A DNA stretch of 64,000 bases from Arthrobacter globiformis (GCF_003261175.1 NZ_QLNP01000067.1:62001-126000), one strand, 5' to 3'. Numbered from the stretch's first letter, positions 37,772 through 50,038 are shown. Made by a program: numbers and translations. The notes: generated by a model not told the origin, from the sequence alone.

Positions 37772-38590
37772 GTGACGGTTCTCGACGACATCAATGCCGG
37801 TGTCAGGGAGGACATGGAGGACCGGAAGCGCCTCGTGTCCCTCGCGGAGCTGAAGGACCGCGCCCTGGTGGCGGCTCCTGCCCGGGACGCCTGGGCTGCC
37901 CTCGGCGGCACGTCCGCGGACCGCGGCGAGCTCAAGGTCATCGCCGAGATCAAGCGCCGCAGCCCGTCCAAGGGCGACCTCGCCAGCATCGCGGACCCTG
38001 CGTCGCTGGCCGTGCAGTACGCCGACGGCGGAGCCGCGGTGATCAGCGTGCTCACCGAGCAGCGCCGTTTCAACGGTTCGCTGGCTGACCTGGATGCTGT
38101 GCGCGCCCGGGTGGACGTCCCGCTGCTGCGCAAGGACTTCACCTTGGACGAGTACCAGATCTGGGAAGCCCGCGCCCACGGCGCCGACCTCATCCTCCTG
38201 ATCGTGGCAGCCCTGTCCGACCAGCAATTGCGTGAATTCAGCGTCCTGAGCCGTGAGCTAGGCATGAACGTGCTGGTGGAAACGCACACGCCGGAGGAAG
38301 TCGAGCGCGCCGTGGCCGCCGACGCCCGGATCATCGGCGTCAACGTGCGCAACCTCAAGACGCTCGACGTCGACCGCTCCCTTTTCGCCTCACTCGCCGG
38401 CAGCATCCCGGCCGGCGCCGTGGTGGTGGCGGAGTCGGGCGTTCGGAACGCCGACGACGTCGCGCACTACGCGGCGCACGGGGCCAACGCCATCCTCGTG
38501 GGGGAGGCGCTCGTCAGCGACGCTACCCCGCGTGAACGCATCGCGGAGTTCACGGCGGCCGGGGCCGCGGCCATCGCCGCCCGGGCCTGA
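37772..38590 (+). CDS. trpC: Indole-3-glycerol phosphate synthase
   Basis: TIM-barrel enzyme of tryptophan synthesis, 272 residues. Catalytic Lys in VIAEIKRRSPSKGDL, LLRKDFTLDEYQI, ETHTPEEVERA, GVNVRNLKTLDVD and VVAESGVRNADD. Starts at GTG 37772, two nt after the HGxxPAAW stop. TrpF is not fused. Confidence 0.95.
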   Translation: MTVLDDINAGVREDMEDRKRLVSLAELKDRALVAAPARDAWAALGGTSADRGELKVIAEIKRRSPSKGDLASIADPASLAVQYADGGAAVISVLTEQRRFNGSLADLDAVRARVDVPLLRKDFTLDEYQIWEARAHGADLILLIVAALSDQQLREFSVLSRELGMNVLVETHTPEEVERAVAADARIIGVNVRNLKTLDVDRSLFASLAGSIPAGAVVVAESGVRNADDVAHYAAHGANAILVGEALVSDATPRERIAEFTAAGAAAIAARA

Positions 38591-38606
38591 GCTACCACCC
38601 AACCGT

Positions 38607-38645
38607 GGCGCCATCCGTCCGCACGATACGCGGGCAGATGGCGCC
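38607..38645 (+). other. Hairpin between trpC and trpB
   Basis: GGCGCCATC (38607-38615) pairs with GATGGCGCC (38637-38645), with further partial pairing inside. No T-run follows and trpB begins ~40 nt later, so it may slow or protect the trp mRNA rather than end it. Confidence 0.4.
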
Positions 38646-38684
38646 TGACATCAACAAGAAAAAGTGAACAGGATGGTGAGACTG

Positions 38685-40010
38685 ATGGCCGACGCGCCAA
38701 CAGCCGGCTCTGACGAGGGCACGGTGGATGCATTCCTGCAGGGAGGCACCTCGCTGCGCCACGCCCCGGGACCCTACTTCGGCGCCTACGGCGGCCGCTG
38801 GATGCCTGAGTCACTGATCGCCGCCCTGGACGAGCTCGAGGACACGTTCGAGAAGGCCAAGGCCGATCCCGAGTTCATCGCCCAGATCGCGGACCTGAAC
38901 AAGAACTACTCCGGCCGGCCCTCACTGCTGACCGAAGCCAAGCGTTTTGCCGAGCACGCCGGCGGCGTCCGGATCTTCCTCAAGCGCGAGGACCTGAACC
39001 ACACCGGCTCGCACAAGATCAACAACGTGCTGGGCCAGGCGCTCCTTGCCAAGCGGATGGGCAAGACCCGCGTCATCGCCGAAACCGGTGCCGGCCAGCA
39101 CGGCGTGGCCAGCGCCACTGCTGCCGCCCTGCTGGGCCTGGAATGCGTCGTTTACATGGGCGCCGAAGACTGCCGCCGCCAGGCGCTGAACGTGGCCCGG
39201 ATGGAGCTCCTGGGCGCCACGGTCATCCCCGTTACCAACGGTTCACAGACCCTCAAGGACGCCATCAACGAAGCCCTCCGGGACTGGGTAGCCAACGTCG
39301 GCGACACCCACTACCTGCTCGGCACGGCAGCGGGTGCCCACCCGTTCCCGGCCCTGGTCCGGTACTTCCACGAAGTCATCGGCGAAGAGGCCCGCGCCCA
39401 GATCCTGGAGCAGGCCGGCCGGCTGCCGGACGCCGTCTGCGCCTGCATTGGCGGCGGGTCCAACGCGATCGGCATCTTCCACGGCTTCCTCGATGACCCC
39501 CCCGTGAAGATCTACGGCTTCGAGGCCGGCGGCGACGGCGTCGAGACCGGCCGGCACGCGGCCACCATCACGCTGGGCCGGCCCGGCGTGCTGCACGGCG
39601 CCCGGTCCTACCTGATGCAGGACGACGACGGCCAGACCATCGAGTCGCACTCCATTTCCGCCGGACTGGACTACCCCGGTGTCGGACCGGAGCACTCCTA
39701 CCTCGCCGACATCGGACGCGTCAGCTACGAACCGATCACGGACAGCGAAGCCATGGAAGCCTTCAAGCTCCTGTGCCGCACGGAGGGCATCATTCCCGCG
39801 ATTGAGTCCTCCCACGCCCTCGCCGGCGCCATCAAAGTGGGCCAGCGGCTGGCAGCGGAGGCCGGCGCCGCCGGCGCGTCCGACAAAATCGTGGTGGTGA
39901 ACCTGTCCGGCAGGGGAGACAAGGACGTGGCCACCGCCGCGGAGTGGTTCGACCTCCTGGACAAGGACTCGGCCGAAGCAGCCATCGGCAAGGAAGGGGA
40001 GCAGCTGTGA
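38685..40010 (+). CDS. trpB: Tryptophan synthase beta chain
   Basis: PLP enzyme joining indole and serine; ~441 residues. PLP Lys in [29 protein letters not shown]; phosphate loop [10 protein letters not shown]; cation site region [13 protein letters not shown]. Starts possible at GTG 38664, ATG 38673 or ATG 38685; 38685 is given because GGTGAG lies just upstream. Stop overlaps trpA start (GTGA). Confidence 0.95.
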   Translation: MADAPTAGSDEGTVDAFLQGGTSLRHAPGPYFGAYGGRWMPESLIAALDELEDTFEKAKADPEFIAQIADLNKNYSGRPSLLTEAKRFAEHAGGVRIFLKREDLNHTGSHKINNVLGQALLAKRMGKTRVIAETGAGQHGVASATAAALLGLECVVYMGAEDCRRQALNVARMELLGATVIPVTNGSQTLKDAINEALRDWVANVGDTHYLLGTAAGAHPFPALVRYFHEVIGEEARAQILEQAGRLPDAVCACIGGGSNAIGIFHGFLDDPPVKIYGFEAGGDGVETGRHAATITLGRPGVLHGARSYLMQDDDGQTIESHSISAGLDYPGVGPEHSYLADIGRVSYEPITDSEAMEAFKLLCRTEGIIPAIESSHALAGAIKVGQRLAAEAGAAGASDKIVVVNLSGRGDKDVATAAEWFDLLDKDSAEAAIGKEGEQL

Positions 40011-40840
40011 CCACGGCCCAGGACAACAGCAATTCAGACACCGGCAAGTCGGCCACCAGCAAGTCGGCCATCGCCATCGACAAGGCTCGCGCGGAAGGCC
40101 GTGCAGCCCTGATCGGCTACCTGCCCGCCGGGTACCCCAGCGTCGAGGAGACCATTGCCGCCGGCATCGCCCTGGCGCGCAACGGCGCCGACCTGATCGA
40201 GATCGGCATCCCCTACTCGGACCCGGTCATGGACGGGCCGGTCATCCAGGCGGCCACCACCGAGGCCCTTGCGAAGGGGTTCTCCGTCCGCCAGGTCTTT
40301 GACGTTATCGCCGGCATCACCAGCCAGACGGACGCCGCGGTCCTGGTCATGACGTACTGGAACCCCGTGGTCCGGATGGGCGTGGATGAGTTCTCGCGCC
40401 GCCTGGCCGAGGCCGGGGGAGCGGGGCTCATCACCCCGGACCTGATCCCGGACGAGGCAGCCGAGTGGATGGACGCGTCGGAGAAGTACGGCCTGGACCG
40501 TGTCTTCCTGGTGGCGCCCTCCTCCACCCCCGAGCGCATGCGGCGGACCGTGGACGCGAGCCGCGGCTTCGTCTACGCCGTCTCCATCATGGGCGTCACC
40601 GGCGCCCGCTCCTCGGTGAGCTCGGCGGCCGAGGACGTTGTGGCCGCCGCCAAGGCTGCCGGCGCAGAACGCGTGTGCGTCGGTCTCGGCGTTTCCACCG
40701 CTGAGCAGGTCGCGGAAATCGCGGCCTACGCGGACGGCGTGATCGTCGGTTCGGCGCTCGTTGCGGCCGTGCGCGACGGCGGCGTGGACGCCGTCGCGCA
40801 GCTGACCAAAGACCTCAGTACCGGACTGACCAGGAAGTAA
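40007..40840 (+). CDS. trpA: Tryptophan synthase alpha chain
   Basis: TIM barrel that splits indole-3-glycerol phosphate; 277 residues. [15 protein letters not shown], catalytic Glu/Asp in [32 protein letters not shown] and [20 protein letters not shown] 40007 overlaps the trpB stop. An N-terminal Ser/Thr/Lys tail of ~25 residues precedes the barrel. Confidence 0.96.
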   Translation: MTTAQDNSNSDTGKSATSKSAIAIDKARAEGRAALIGYLPAGYPSVEETIAAGIALARNGADLIEIGIPYSDPVMDGPVIQAATTEALAKGFSVRQVFDVIAGITSQTDAAVLVMTYWNPVVRMGVDEFSRRLAEAGGAGLITPDLIPDEAAEWMDASEKYGLDRVFLVAPSSTPERMRRTVDASRGFVYAVSIMGVTGARSSVSSAAEDVVAAAKAAGAERVCVGLGVSTAEQVAEIAAYADGVIVGSALVAAVRDGGVDAVAQLTKDLSTGLTRK

Positions 40841-40847
40841 CGCAACC

Positions 40848-42125
40848 ATGCAGACGCTCCTCGCCGCAGCCGCGCTGGTACCCGCTGGCCTGCTTCCAGC
40901 CGGTATGGTGCCCGCAAGCATCCCGAGTCCGGACTGGTCCGGGTTCGATATTCCGCTGCCGTGGGGATCGCTCCGCATCCATGCCTACGCCCTGTGCATC
41001 CTGGCGGGCATCGTCGTCGGCCTCTGGCTGACGTCGGTCCGCTGGGCCAGGCGCGGAGCGCCTGAAGGCAGTGTCTGGGACATCGCCATCTGGGCCATCC
41101 CCTTCGGCATCATCGGCGGCCGGCTCTACCACGTGTTCTCGTCCCCGGACGCGTACTTCGGTCCGGGCTTCGACGGCACCGGGGACCTGTCCCTGATCCC
41201 GCAGATCCAGCGCGGCGGCCTTGGAATCTGGGGCGCCGTGGTGCTGGGCGCCTTCGGCGCCTGGATCGGCTGCCGCCGTGCAGGGGTCAAGCTCACGGCC
41301 TTCCTTGATGCCGCGGCTCCGGGGCTTCTGCTGGCGCAGGCCCTCGGCCGGTGGGGAAACTACTTCAACCAGGAACTGTTCGGCGGCCCCACCACGCTGC
41401 CGTGGGGACTCCAGGTGGACGCGGACAACGCCAACTTCCCGGTCGGTTACCCGGCGGACACCCTGTTCCACCCCACGTTCCTTTACGAATCGCTCTGGAA
41501 CATCGCGGGCGTGCTGATCCTGCTGGCCCTGGACCGCCGGTTCCACTTCCGCCGCGGCCGGCTCTTCTGGCTGTATGCCATGTACTACACGCTGGGCCGG
41601 GTCTGGATCGAGGCCATGAGGATCGACGACGCCGAGCAGATCAGCCTGTTCGGCGTCACCACCCGGCTGAACGTCTGGACCAGCATCTTCGTGTTCCTCG
41701 CCGCGCTGGCCGTGTTCATCTGGCAGGGCCGGCGCAAGGACGGCAACGCGGACAGTGTCTACCTGCCGGGCCGGGAGCCCGCCCCGGCTGAGGCCGCAAA
41801 GGCCGACGGCGGGACGCCGGCCGGTGCCGGAACGCAAGGTTCGGCGTCGGTAGTTTCAAAGACGGCCGGGGAAGGGGCAAAGGACCCCGGTTCCACGCCG
41901 AATGTGACCGGCCATCCAGTCCGTGATACGGACCCTGTTGTCTCAGATAGTGAATCGCGTGGTAATCTCCCTGATAACCAAAACGGTTCCGGGCTAACTT
42001 CTGCCCAAACGGAAGCAGTCCCGGCATCCACCGGCGGAACCCCAACCGCCGCGGAGTCGCGGAACGCCGGAAAGTCCGGCGGCACAGACACCGGGACCGT
42101 GCCGGAGGCCGACAGCTCACGCTAG
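40848..42125 (+). CDS. lgt: Prolipoprotein diacylglyceryl transferase with long C-terminal tail
   Basis: Membrane enzyme that lipidates the lipobox Cys of prolipoproteins. 425 residues; seven-helix core with RIHAYALCILAGI (His/Tyr), IIGGRLYHVF, the signature ALGRWGNYFNQELFG and TFLYESLWN. Past ~residue 300 there is a disordered Ala/Gly/Thr/Glu tail of ~125 residues, longer than in E. coli Lgt but common in high-GC actinobacteria. ATG 40848, 7 nt after trpA. Confidence 0.95.
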   Translation: MQTLLAAAALVPAGLLPAGMVPASIPSPDWSGFDIPLPWGSLRIHAYALCILAGIVVGLWLTSVRWARRGAPEGSVWDIAIWAIPFGIIGGRLYHVFSSPDAYFGPGFDGTGDLSLIPQIQRGGLGIWGAVVLGAFGAWIGCRRAGVKLTAFLDAAAPGLLLAQALGRWGNYFNQELFGGPTTLPWGLQVDADNANFPVGYPADTLFHPTFLYESLWNIAGVLILLALDRRFHFRRGRLFWLYAMYYTLGRVWIEAMRIDDAEQISLFGVTTRLNVWTSIFVFLAALAVFIWQGRRKDGNADSVYLPGREPAPAEAAKADGGTPAGAGTQGSASVVSKTAGEGAKDPGSTPNVTGHPVRDTDPVVSDSESRGNLPDNQNGSGLTSAQTEAVPASTGGTPTAAESRNAGKSGGTDTGTVPEADSSR

Positions 42126-42391
42126 AAGGCACCGGTACCAGGGCAGCAGAGAGTTACCGCTCGGAGCGCCCGACACCCACAGCGTCGTGGCAGAGGCCAA
42201 CTCCGGTCAGCATAGAGCTGTTGACCGGTCAAGCCCGGGGCGGAAGCCTGCGTAACTGTTAGTTCAGCACGTATGCCTGCCCTACAATTTCCAGTAAGCA
42301 GTAACACTTTGTTGTGCCCATCACAGTGGCGCTCTGAGTGGGGCCAACGTTGTCCCTTCCATACGCACGATCAGGAGGAAGGACGTCTCCC
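42126..42391. other. Leader region before gltB
   Basis: 266 nt without a gene between lgt and gltB. It should hold the gltBD promoter. It contains short inverted strings (e.g. TTGACCGGTCAA at 42221-42232, a perfect 12-nt palindrome) that could be an operator or a hairpin. I do not recognise a known riboswitch. Confidence 0.4.
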
Positions 42392-45300
42392 ATGACCCAA
42401 ACTCTTTCAAGCCCCAGCTGGTCCGAACCGAACCAGCCGGACGCTGCCATGTCGCCGTTCAAGCGGTTCGCAGCGCTCCCCGAGGCAGCCGGGCTCTACA
42501 ACCCTGAGCAGGAGAAGGACGCCTGCGGTCTTGCGATTATCGCCACCCTGCGCGGCGAGCCCGGCTACGACATCGTCGACGCCGCCCTTACCGCCCTGCG
42601 CAACCTCGAGCACCGCGGTGCCGTCGGCGCAGACGAGGGCACCGGTGACGGCGCAGGCCTCCTGATGCAGGTGCCGGACGAGTTCTTCCGTGCCGTCACT
42701 GAATTCGAACTTCCGGCCCCCGGCCAGTATGTGGTGGGTACCGCCTTCCTGCCTGCTGAGCAGCGCGAGGCCAGCGCCGCCAAGGCCGGCATCGAGGGCC
42801 TGGCCGCCGACGAGGGACTGACGGTCCTTGGCTGGCGCGAGGTTCCCGTCGTCGCCGATCTTGTCGGTGCCATGGCGCGCGCCTGCATGCCGTACTTCTC
42901 CCAGCCGTTCTTCGCCTCGGCAACCGGCGAGCAGCTGGAGCGCAACGACCTGGACGGCCGCGCCTGGCGCATCCGCAAGCGCGCGCAGAACAAGTTCGGC
43001 GTCTACTTCCCGTCGCTGTCCTCGCGGACCATCGTCTACAAGGGCATGCTGACCACTGCCCAGCTGGAGCCGTTCTACCCGGACCTTTCGGACAAGCGCT
43101 TCAAGACCAAGCTGGCGATCGTCCACTCGCGGTTCTCCACCAACACGTTCCCGTCCTGGCCGCTGGCCCAGCCGTTCCGCACCATCGCGCACAACGGGGA
43201 AATCAACACCGTCAAGGGCAACCGGAACTGGATGCGCGCCCGCCAGTCCCAGCTTGCCAACCCGCTGCTGGGCGACTCGCCGGAAGAGCTGTTCCCGATC
43301 TGCACCCCGGGCGCATCCGACTCCGCGTCCTTCGATGAAGTGGCTGAACTGCTGTGGCTGTCCGGCCGCCCCATCACGCATTCGATCATGATGATGATCC
43401 CCGAGGCCTGGGAAAACCACGCCACGATGGATCCGGCGCGCAAGGCGTTCTACGAGTACCACTCGCTCCTGATGGAGCCGTGGGACGGCCCCGCCGCCGT
43501 GTCGTTCACCGACGGCGCCGTCGTGGGCGCCACCCTGGACCGCAACGGCCTTCGCCCCGGCCGGTACTGGATCACCGAGGACGGCCTGGTCGTTTTCGCC
43601 TCCGAGGTGGGCGTGATCGACGTCGAACCCTCCAAGGTGGTCAAGAAGGGCCGTGTCTCGCCCGGCAAGATGTTCCTGGTGGACACCGAGGCCGGCCGGA
43701 TTATCGGCGACGACGAGGTCAAGGCCGAGGTCGCCGCTGCGAACCCCTGGGCCGAGTGGGTCAAGGACAACCTGATCGACCTCAACGAGCTGCCGGAACG
43801 CGAGCACGTGGTGCACACCGCCGCGTCCGTGAACATCCGCCAGCGCACCTTCGGGTACACCACCGAAGAGCTCAAGATCCTGCTGGGCCCGATGGCCCGC
43901 ACCGGCGCCGAGCCGCTGGGCGCCATGGGCTCCGACACCCCGGTGGCTGTGCTGTCCAAGCGCCCCCGCCTGCTCTTCGACTACTTCGTGCAGTCGTTCG
44001 CTCAGGTGACCAACCCGCCGCTGGACGCCATCCGTGAAGAGCTGGTTACCTCCCTGACCTGCGCCATCGGACCCAACGGCAACCTCCTGGACACCAAGCA
44101 GGTGCGCCAGCCGCAGGTCTCCCTGCCGTTCCCGGTGATCAACAACGACCAACTCGCGAAGATCGCCAACATCGAGGACGCGGAGGGCAACCGCGTCGCG
44201 ATGAAGGTCCGCGGCCTCTACCGCCCCGAGGGCGGCGAGAATGCGCTGCGTGCCCGGCTCACCGAGATCTGTGAGCAGGTGTCCGGGGCCATTAACCGCG
44301 GCGTGCAGTACGTGGTCCTCTCCGACCGCGACTCCAACGCGCAGTGGGCCCCGATCCCGTCGCTGCTTCTGGTCAGCGCCGTGCACCACCACCTGCTCCG
44401 CAGCGCCAACCGCACCAAGACCGCCTTGGTGGTCGAGGCCGGTGACGTCCGCGAGACGCACCATGTGGCAGTCCTCGTGGGCTACGGCGCTTCGGCCGTA
44501 AACCCGTACCTGGCCATGGAATCCGTTGAACAGCTCATCGCTGCCGGCGACGTTGTGGGAGTAACCCCGCAGGACGGCGTCCACAACCTGATCAAGGGCC
44601 TCGGCAAGGGCGTCCTGAAGATCATGTCCAAGATGGGCATCTCCACTGTCGCGTCCTACACCGGCGCCCAGACCTTCGAGGCGCTTGGCCTGGGCCAGGA
44701 ACTGGTGGACGAATTCTTCGCCGGCACGCACTCCCAGCTGGGCGGCGTGGGGCTGGACGTCATCGCGGCAGAGGTTTCCGCGCGGCACCAGATGGCTTAC
44801 CCCGAGGGCGGCATTGAGCAGCCGCACCGTCCCCTGTTGGGCGGCGGCGAGTACCAGTGGCGCCGCGACGGTGAGCCGCACCTCTTCAACCCGGAGACCG
44901 TCTTCCGGTTGCAGCATGCGACGCGTGAGCGCCGCTACGACATCTTTAAGGCCTACACCAAGGGCGTGGACGACCAGTCCGAGAACCTGATGACCCTGCG
45001 CGGTTTGCTCAAGTTCAAGGACGGCGTGCGCCCGGCCGTGCCGCTCGAGGAAGTCGAGCCGGTCTCCAGCATCGTCAAGCGCTTCTCCACGGGTGCCATG
45101 AGCTATGGCTCCATCTCCAAGGAAGCTCACGAGACCCTCGCGATCGCCATGAACCGGCTGGGCGGCAAGTCCAACACCGGTGAAGGCGGCGAGGATGTGG
45201 ACCGCCTGCTCGATCCCGAGCGCCGTTCCGCCGTCAAGCAGATTGCCTCGGGCCGCTTCGGCGTCACGAGCCTCTACCTGAGCAACGCGGACGACATCCA

Positions 45301-47008
45301 GATCAAGATGGCCCAGGGCGCCAAGCCCGGCGAAGGCGGCCAGCTGATGGCCCAGAAGGTCTACCCCTGGGTTGCCCGGACGCGCCACTCGACGCCCGGC
45401 GTCGGACTCATCTCCCCGCCCCCGCACCACGACATCTACTCGATCGAGGACCTCGCGCAGCTCATCTACGATGCGAAGCGCGCCAACCCCTCGGCCCGGG
45501 TGCATGTCAAGCTCGTCTCCGAAGTGGGAATCGGCACAGTTGCCGCCGGCGTCACCAAGGCGAAGGCCGACGTCGTGCTTGTTTCCGGGCACGACGGCGG
45601 AACCGGCGCCTCGCCGCTGAACTCGCTCAAGCACGCTGGTGTTCCGTGGGAACTGGGTCTCGCAGAGACCCAGCAGACCCTCATGCTTAACGGCCTGCGT
45701 GACCGCGTGGTGGTTCAGGTGGACGGCCAGCTCAAGACCGGCCGCGACGTCGTCATCGCCGCGCTGCTCGGCGGCGAGGAATTCGGCTTCGCCACCGCAC
45801 CGCTGGTGGTTGAGGGCTGCATCATGATGCGTGTCTGCCACCTTGACACCTGCCCGGTGGGCGTTGCCACCCAGAACCCCGAACTGCGCGCCCGCTTCAG
45901 CGGCAAGCCGGAGTTCGTGGTCAACTTCTTCGAGTTCCTCGCCGAGGAAGTCCGTGAGATCCTCGCGGAACTCGGTTTCCGGAGCATTGAGGAAGCGATC
46001 GGCCACGCCGAAATGCTGGACACCCAGGACGCCATCAGCCACTGGAAGGCCGAAGGGCTGGACCTGGATCCGATCCTGCACGGCCTCGAGTTCGACGATG
46101 ACGCCCCGCTGCGGAACCTGACCGGCCAGAACCACGAGCTGGACAAGCACTTCGACCAGCGGCTCATCACCATGGCCGCCGAGGCTCTGACCGACCGTGC
46201 ACCGGTGAAGATCACGGTGGACGTCATCAACACCGACCGCTCGGTGGGCACCATGCTGGGCCACGTCGTGACCAAGACGTTCGGCACGGACGTGCTGGCC
46301 ACGGACACGATCGACATCACGCTGAACGGCACCGCCGGGCAGTCGCTGGGCGCCTTCCTGCCTGCCGGCATCACGCTGCGCCTGTACGGCGACTCCAACG
46401 ACTACGTCGGCAAGGGGCTCTCCGGCGGCCGGATCATCGTCCGCCCGGACCGCACCAACGTGTTCCAGGCCGAACGAAACGTCGTTGCCGGCAACGTGAT
46501 CGGCTACGGCGCAACCAGCGGTGAGCTGTTCCTGCGCGGCCAGGTGGGCGAACGCTTCCTGGTCCGCAACTCGGGCGCTACTGCGGTTGTTGAAGGCATC
46601 GGCGACCACGGCTGCGAGTACATGACCGGCGGCCAGACGCTGATCATCGGCCGCACCGGCCGGAACTTCGGCGCCGGCATGTCCGGCGGTACGGCCTACG
46701 TGCTGGACCTGCGGACTGAACGCGTCAACAAGCAGGCCCTCGAGTCCGGCGAACTCCAACTCCTGGAACTGGATGCCGAGGACCGCGACATCGTCCACGG
46801 CCTGCTGGTCAAGCACGTGGAGGAAACCGAATCCCAGCTGGCCGCGCGTCTGCTCGAAAACTTCGACGACACCGCTGCCCGCATAACCAAGGTGCTGCCG
46901 CGTGACTACGCCGCAGTGCTGCAAACCCGTCTTGACGCCATCGAAGAGGGCCTTGACCCCGACGGCGAAGAAGTTTGGTCTCGAATCCTGGAGGTGACCG
47001 GTGGCTGA
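42392..47008 (+). CDS. gltB: Glutamate synthase large subunit
   Basis: NADPH-dependent GOGAT, makes two glutamates from glutamine and 2-oxoglutarate. 1538 residues from ATG 42392, with AGGAGGAAGG upstream. Cys45 (EKDACG) becomes the N-terminal nucleophile of the class II amidotransferase after removal of a 44-residue propeptide. The FMN barrel and [3Fe-4S] motif ([15 protein letters not shown]) follow, then the GXGXG beta-helix end ([21 protein letters not shown]). The 3' end overlaps gltD by 8 nt. Confidence 0.97.
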   Translation: MTQTLSSPSWSEPNQPDAAMSPFKRFAALPEAAGLYNPEQEKDACGLAIIATLRGEPGYDIVDAALTALRNLEHRGAVGADEGTGDGAGLLMQVPDEFFRAVTEFELPAPGQYVVGTAFLPAEQREASAAKAGIEGLAADEGLTVLGWREVPVVADLVGAMARACMPYFSQPFFASATGEQLERNDLDGRAWRIRKRAQNKFGVYFPSLSSRTIVYKGMLTTAQLEPFYPDLSDKRFKTKLAIVHSRFSTNTFPSWPLAQPFRTIAHNGEINTVKGNRNWMRARQSQLANPLLGDSPEELFPICTPGASDSASFDEVAELLWLSGRPITHSIMMMIPEAWENHATMDPARKAFYEYHSLLMEPWDGPAAVSFTDGAVVGATLDRNGLRPGRYWITEDGLVVFASEVGVIDVEPSKVVKKGRVSPGKMFLVDTEAGRIIGDDEVKAEVAAANPWAEWVKDNLIDLNELPEREHVVHTAASVNIRQRTFGYTTEELKILLGPMARTGAEPLGAMGSDTPVAVLSKRPRLLFDYFVQSFAQVTNPPLDAIREELVTSLTCAIGPNGNLLDTKQVRQPQVSLPFPVINNDQLAKIANIEDAEGNRVAMKVRGLYRPEGGENALRARLTEICEQVSGAINRGVQYVVLSDRDSNAQWAPIPSLLLVSAVHHHLLRSANRTKTALVVEAGDVRETHHVAVLVGYGASAVNPYLAMESVEQLIAAGDVVGVTPQDGVHNLIKGLGKGVLKIMSKMGISTVASYTGAQTFEALGLGQELVDEFFAGTHSQLGGVGLDVIAAEVSARHQMAYPEGGIEQPHRPLLGGGEYQWRRDGEPHLFNPETVFRLQHATRERRYDIFKAYTKGVDDQSENLMTLRGLLKFKDGVRPAVPLEEVEPVSSIVKRFSTGAMSYGSISKEAHETLAIAMNRLGGKSNTGEGGEDVDRLLDPERRSAVKQIASGRFGVTSLYLSNADDIQIKMAQGAKPGEGGQLMAQKVYPWVARTRHSTPGVGLISPPPHHDIYSIEDLAQLIYDAKRANPSARVHVKLVSEVGIGTVAAGVTKAKADVVLVSGHDGGTGASPLNSLKHAGVPWELGLAETQQTLMLNGLRDRVVVQVDGQLKTGRDVVIAALLGGEEFGFATAPLVVEGCIMMRVCHLDTCPVGVATQNPELRARFSGKPEFVVNFFEFLAEEVREILAELGFRSIEEAIGHAEMLDTQDAISHWKAEGLDLDPILHGLEFDDDAPLRNLTGQNHELDKHFDQRLITMAAEALTDRAPVKITVDVINTDRSVGTMLGHVVTKTFGTDVLATDTIDITLNGTAGQSLGAFLPAGITLRLYGDSNDYVGKGLSGGRIIVRPDRTNVFQAERNVVAGNVIGYGATSGELFLRGQVGERFLVRNSGATAVVEGIGDHGCEYMTGGQTLIIGRTGRNFGAGMSGGTAYVLDLRTERVNKQALESGELQLLELDAEDRDIVHGLLVKHVEETESQLAARLLENFDDTAARITKVLPRDYAAVLQTRLDAIEEGLDPDGEEVWSRILEVTGG

Positions 47009-48458
47009 TCCACGCGGATTTCTGAAAGTACGTCAGCGTGAAACCCAGCCGCGCCGTCCCGTTCCCGTCCGCATCATGGACTGGAAGGAAGTTTACGAGG
47101 CCCAGGAAAAGGGTGTCCTGAAGAGCCAGGCCGGCCGGTGCATGGACTGTGGCGTGCCCTTCTGCCACCAGGGCTGCCCCCTGGGGAACCTGATTCCCGA
47201 GTGGAACGACCTCATGTGGCGGGACAAGGGCGAGGAAGCGATTGAGCGGCTGCACGCCACCAACAACTTCCCCGAATGGACCGGCCGGCTCTGCCCCGCC
47301 CCGTGCGAGGCGTCCTGTGTGCTGGGCATCAACCAGCCCGCCGTGACCATCAAGCAGGTCGAGGTGTCCATCATCGATGAGGCCTTCGACAACGGCTGGG
47401 TCAACCCGCTGCCGCCGCACCGCCTCACCGGCAAGACGGTCGCCGTCGTCGGTTCCGGCCCTGCCGGCCTGGCGGCCGCACAGCAGCTTACCCGCGTGGG
47501 CCACACCGTGGCCGTCTACGAACGGGATGACAAGATCGGCGGCCTGCTGCGTTATGGCATCCCCGACTTCAAGATGGAAAAAGAGCAGGTGGACCGCCGG
47601 CTGGAGCAGATGAAGGCTGAAGGCACCCGCTTCCGCACCGGCGTCGCCGTCGGTACGGATGTCACCTGGGAGCAGCTGCGCCGCCGCTACGACGCCGTGG
47701 TCATCGCCACCGGCGCCACCGTGCCGCGTGACCTGCCCATCCCGGGCCGCGACCTGGATGGCGTGCACTTCGCCATGGATTACCTGGTTCCCTCCAACCG
47801 TGTGGTGGCAGGGGAGTCCCCGGAAAACCACATCGACGCCCGCGGCAAGCACGTGGTCATCCTCGGCGGCGGTGACACCGGCGCGGACTGCATCGGCACG
47901 GCCCACCGCCACCAGGCCGCCTCGGTGACCACCCTGGCTATCGGCAAGCAGCCCCCGGTTGAGCGCGCCAGCCACCAGCCGTGGCCGACGTTCCCCACCC
48001 TCTTCGAGGTGGCCAGTGCCCACGAGGAAGGCGGTGAGCGCACGTACCTCGCCTCCACCGTTGAATTCGTGGGCGAGGACGGTAAGCTGACCGGCGTCAA
48101 GGTTGCAGAGACCGAGTTCGTGGACGGCAAGCGCCTGCCCAAGGCCGGTACCGAGCGGATCATCCCCGCCGACCTGGTGTTCCTGTCCCTGGGCTTCACC
48201 GGGCCCGAACCGGCCGGCATCACCGAGCAGGTCAGCGCTGAGTTCGACGGCCGCGGCAACGTGGCCCGCGACGGCTACTACATGACCAACACTGAGGGCG
48301 TCTTCGTGGCCGGTGACGCCGGCCGCGGACAGTCCCTGATCGTGTGGGCCATCGCCGAAGGCCGTGCGGCCGCTGCCGCCGTGGACAAGTACCTGATGGG
48401 AAGCACCATCCTTCCTGCGCCTGTGGCTCCGACGGACCGCGCCATAGCTGTCCTTTAG
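47001..48458 (+). CDS. gltD: Glutamate synthase small subunit
   Basis: FAD/4Fe-4S reductase partner of GltB. 485 residues: N-terminal cysteine clusters [17 protein letters not shown] and [16 protein letters not shown]-binding [22 protein letters not shown]-binding [17 protein letters not shown] and the [17 protein letters not shown] end. Starts at GTG 47001 inside the gltB 3' end. Electron flow NADPH-FAD-FeS to GltB FMN. Confidence 0.97.
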   Translation: MADPRGFLKVRQRETQPRRPVPVRIMDWKEVYEAQEKGVLKSQAGRCMDCGVPFCHQGCPLGNLIPEWNDLMWRDKGEEAIERLHATNNFPEWTGRLCPAPCEASCVLGINQPAVTIKQVEVSIIDEAFDNGWVNPLPPHRLTGKTVAVVGSGPAGLAAAQQLTRVGHTVAVYERDDKIGGLLRYGIPDFKMEKEQVDRRLEQMKAEGTRFRTGVAVGTDVTWEQLRRRYDAVVIATGATVPRDLPIPGRDLDGVHFAMDYLVPSNRVVAGESPENHIDARGKHVVILGGGDTGADCIGTAHRHQAASVTTLAIGKQPPVERASHQPWPTFPTLFEVASAHEEGGERTYLASTVEFVGEDGKLTGVKVAETEFVDGKRLPKAGTERIIPADLVFLSLGFTGPEPAGITEQVSAEFDGRGNVARDGYYMTNTEGVFVAGDAGRGQSLIVWAIAEGRAAAAAVDKYLMGSTILPAPVAPTDRAIAVL

Positions 48459-48523
48459 CGCCGATCCGGGGAATTCATCTCCGCGACAACTTAACCAATG
48501 CAAGTGACAAATAGGGTAGGTAT

Positions 48524-50038
48524 ATGAGACGCGCAAAAATTGTGGCCACCTTTGGACCGGCCATTGCCAGCTATGAAAACACCCTTGCGGTGCTGGAAGC
48601 CGGCGTTGACGTAGCCCGCATGAACATGAGCCATGGCGACTACTCCGTGCATGACAACACCTATGAAAACGTCCGTAAGGCTGCGTCCGATCTGGGCAAG
48701 GCCGTGGCCATCATGGCCGACCTGCAGGGCCCGAAGATCCGCCTGGGCCGCTTCGTCGACGGTCCCCACGAGCTGGCCGTGGGGGACATCTTCACGATCA
48801 CCACTGAGGACGTTCCCGGCACCAAGGAGATCTGCTCCACCACGCTCAAGAGCCTCACCGAGGACGTCAACCCGGGCGATGCCCTGTTGATCGACGATGG
48901 CAAGGTTGCGCTGCGGGCCATCGAGGTAGACGACGTCAAGGTCGTCGCCAAGGTCACCGTCGGCGGGTTCGTGTCCAACAACAAGGGCATCAACCTTCCC
49001 GGCGTCGCCGTCAACGTCCCAGCTCTGAGCGAAAAGGACGAGGACGACCTGCGCTGGGCCATGCGCCGCGGCGTGGACCTCGTTGCCCTGTCCTTCGTGC
49101 GTGACGCCTCGGACATTACCCGCGTGCACGAGATCATGGACGAAGAAGGCCGCCGAGTTCCGGTGATCGCCAAGATCGAGAAGCCCCAGGCCGTGGAGCA
49201 GCTCCACGAAATCATCGACGCGTTCGACGCGATCATGGTGGCCCGTGGCGACCTCGGCGTGGAGCTTCCGCTGGAGGAAGTGCCGATCGTGCAGAAGCGC
49301 GCCATTGAACTGGCACGCCGCTGGGCCAAGCCGGTCATCGTGGCCACCCAGGTGCTTGAGTCGATGATCGACAACCCGCGCCCGACCCGTGCAGAGGCTT
49401 CCGACTGCGCCAACGCCGTGCTCGACGGCGCCGACGCGGTCATGCTGTCCGGCGAGACCAGCGTGGGCAAGTTCCCGATCGAGACGGTCAAGACCATGGC
49501 CCGGATCATCGAGTCCACTGAGGAGCATGGCCTGGAGCGCGTCCCCCCGCTGGGTACCAAGCCCAAGACCCGTGGTGGCGCCATCACCCGTGCAGCCGTC
49601 GAGATCGCGGACCAGCTGGACGCCAAGTACATCTGTACATTCACGCAGTCCGGTGATTCGGCACGCCGCCTGTCCCGCCTCCGCCCGATCAAGCCGGTCT
49701 TCGCGTTCACTCCGGTGGAGCACGTGTGGAACCAGCTGGCGCTGACCTGGGGCATCCAGCCGCAGCTTGTTGCCACGGTAGGCCACACGGATGAGATGAC
49801 CGCACAGGTGGACCGCAGCCTGCTGGACATGGGACTGGTGGAAGACGGCGACCTCGTGGTCATCGCTGCCGGTTCCCCTCCCGGAAAGGCGGGTTCGACC
49901 AACTCGCTGAAGGTCCACAAGGTGGGCGACCTCGCCGACACCACGCGCCTCGGCGAAGCCGCCGGCAAGCGGGAGAAGCTCGGCCCGTGGCCGGAAAAGA
50001 AGAAGAAGAACAAGGCTTCAGCAGCTCCGACTGAGTAG
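48524..50038 (+). CDS. pyk: Pyruvate kinase
   Basis: Makes pyruvate and ATP from PEP. 504 residues: KIVATFGPAIASYEN, MNMSHGDYSVH, MADLQGPKIRLG, IAKIEKPQAVEQ, MVARGDLGVELPLEEVP and the PTRAEASDCANAVLDGADAVMLSGETSVG region. The N-terminus is short, starting MRRAKIVAT. The last ~30 residues (Lys/Ala) are an added basic tail. ATG 48524. Two hairpins follow the stop. Confidence 0.97.
   Translation: MRRAKIVATFGPAIASYENTLAVLEAGVDVARMNMSHGDYSVHDNTYENVRKAASDLGKAVAIMADLQGPKIRLGRFVDGPHELAVGDIFTITTEDVPGTKEICSTTLKSLTEDVNPGDALLIDDGKVALRAIEVDDVKVVAKVTVGGFVSNNKGINLPGVAVNVPALSEKDEDDLRWAMRRGVDLVALSFVRDASDITRVHEIMDEEGRRVPVIAKIEKPQAVEQLHEIIDAFDAIMVARGDLGVELPLEEVPIVQKRAIELARRWAKPVIVATQVLESMIDNPRPTRAEASDCANAVLDGADAVMLSGETSVGKFPIETVKTMARIIESTEEHGLERVPPLGTKPKTRGGAITRAAVEIADQLDAKYICTFTQSGDSARRLSRLRPIKPVFAFTPVEHVWNQLALTWGIQPQLVATVGHTDEMTAQVDRSLLDMGLVEDGDLVVIAAGSPPGKAGSTNSLKVHKVGDLADTTRLGEAAGKREKLGPWPEKKKKNKASAAPTE

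Noticed and set aside
42407-46924. 1505-residue minus-strand open frame opposite gltB
   Set aside because: High-GC shadow frame; composition is His/Val/Gly/Asp-rich with no domains and the plus strand encodes full GltB.
46809-48536. 575-residue minus-strand frame opposite gltD
   Set aside because: Shadow of gltD; no recognisable domain.
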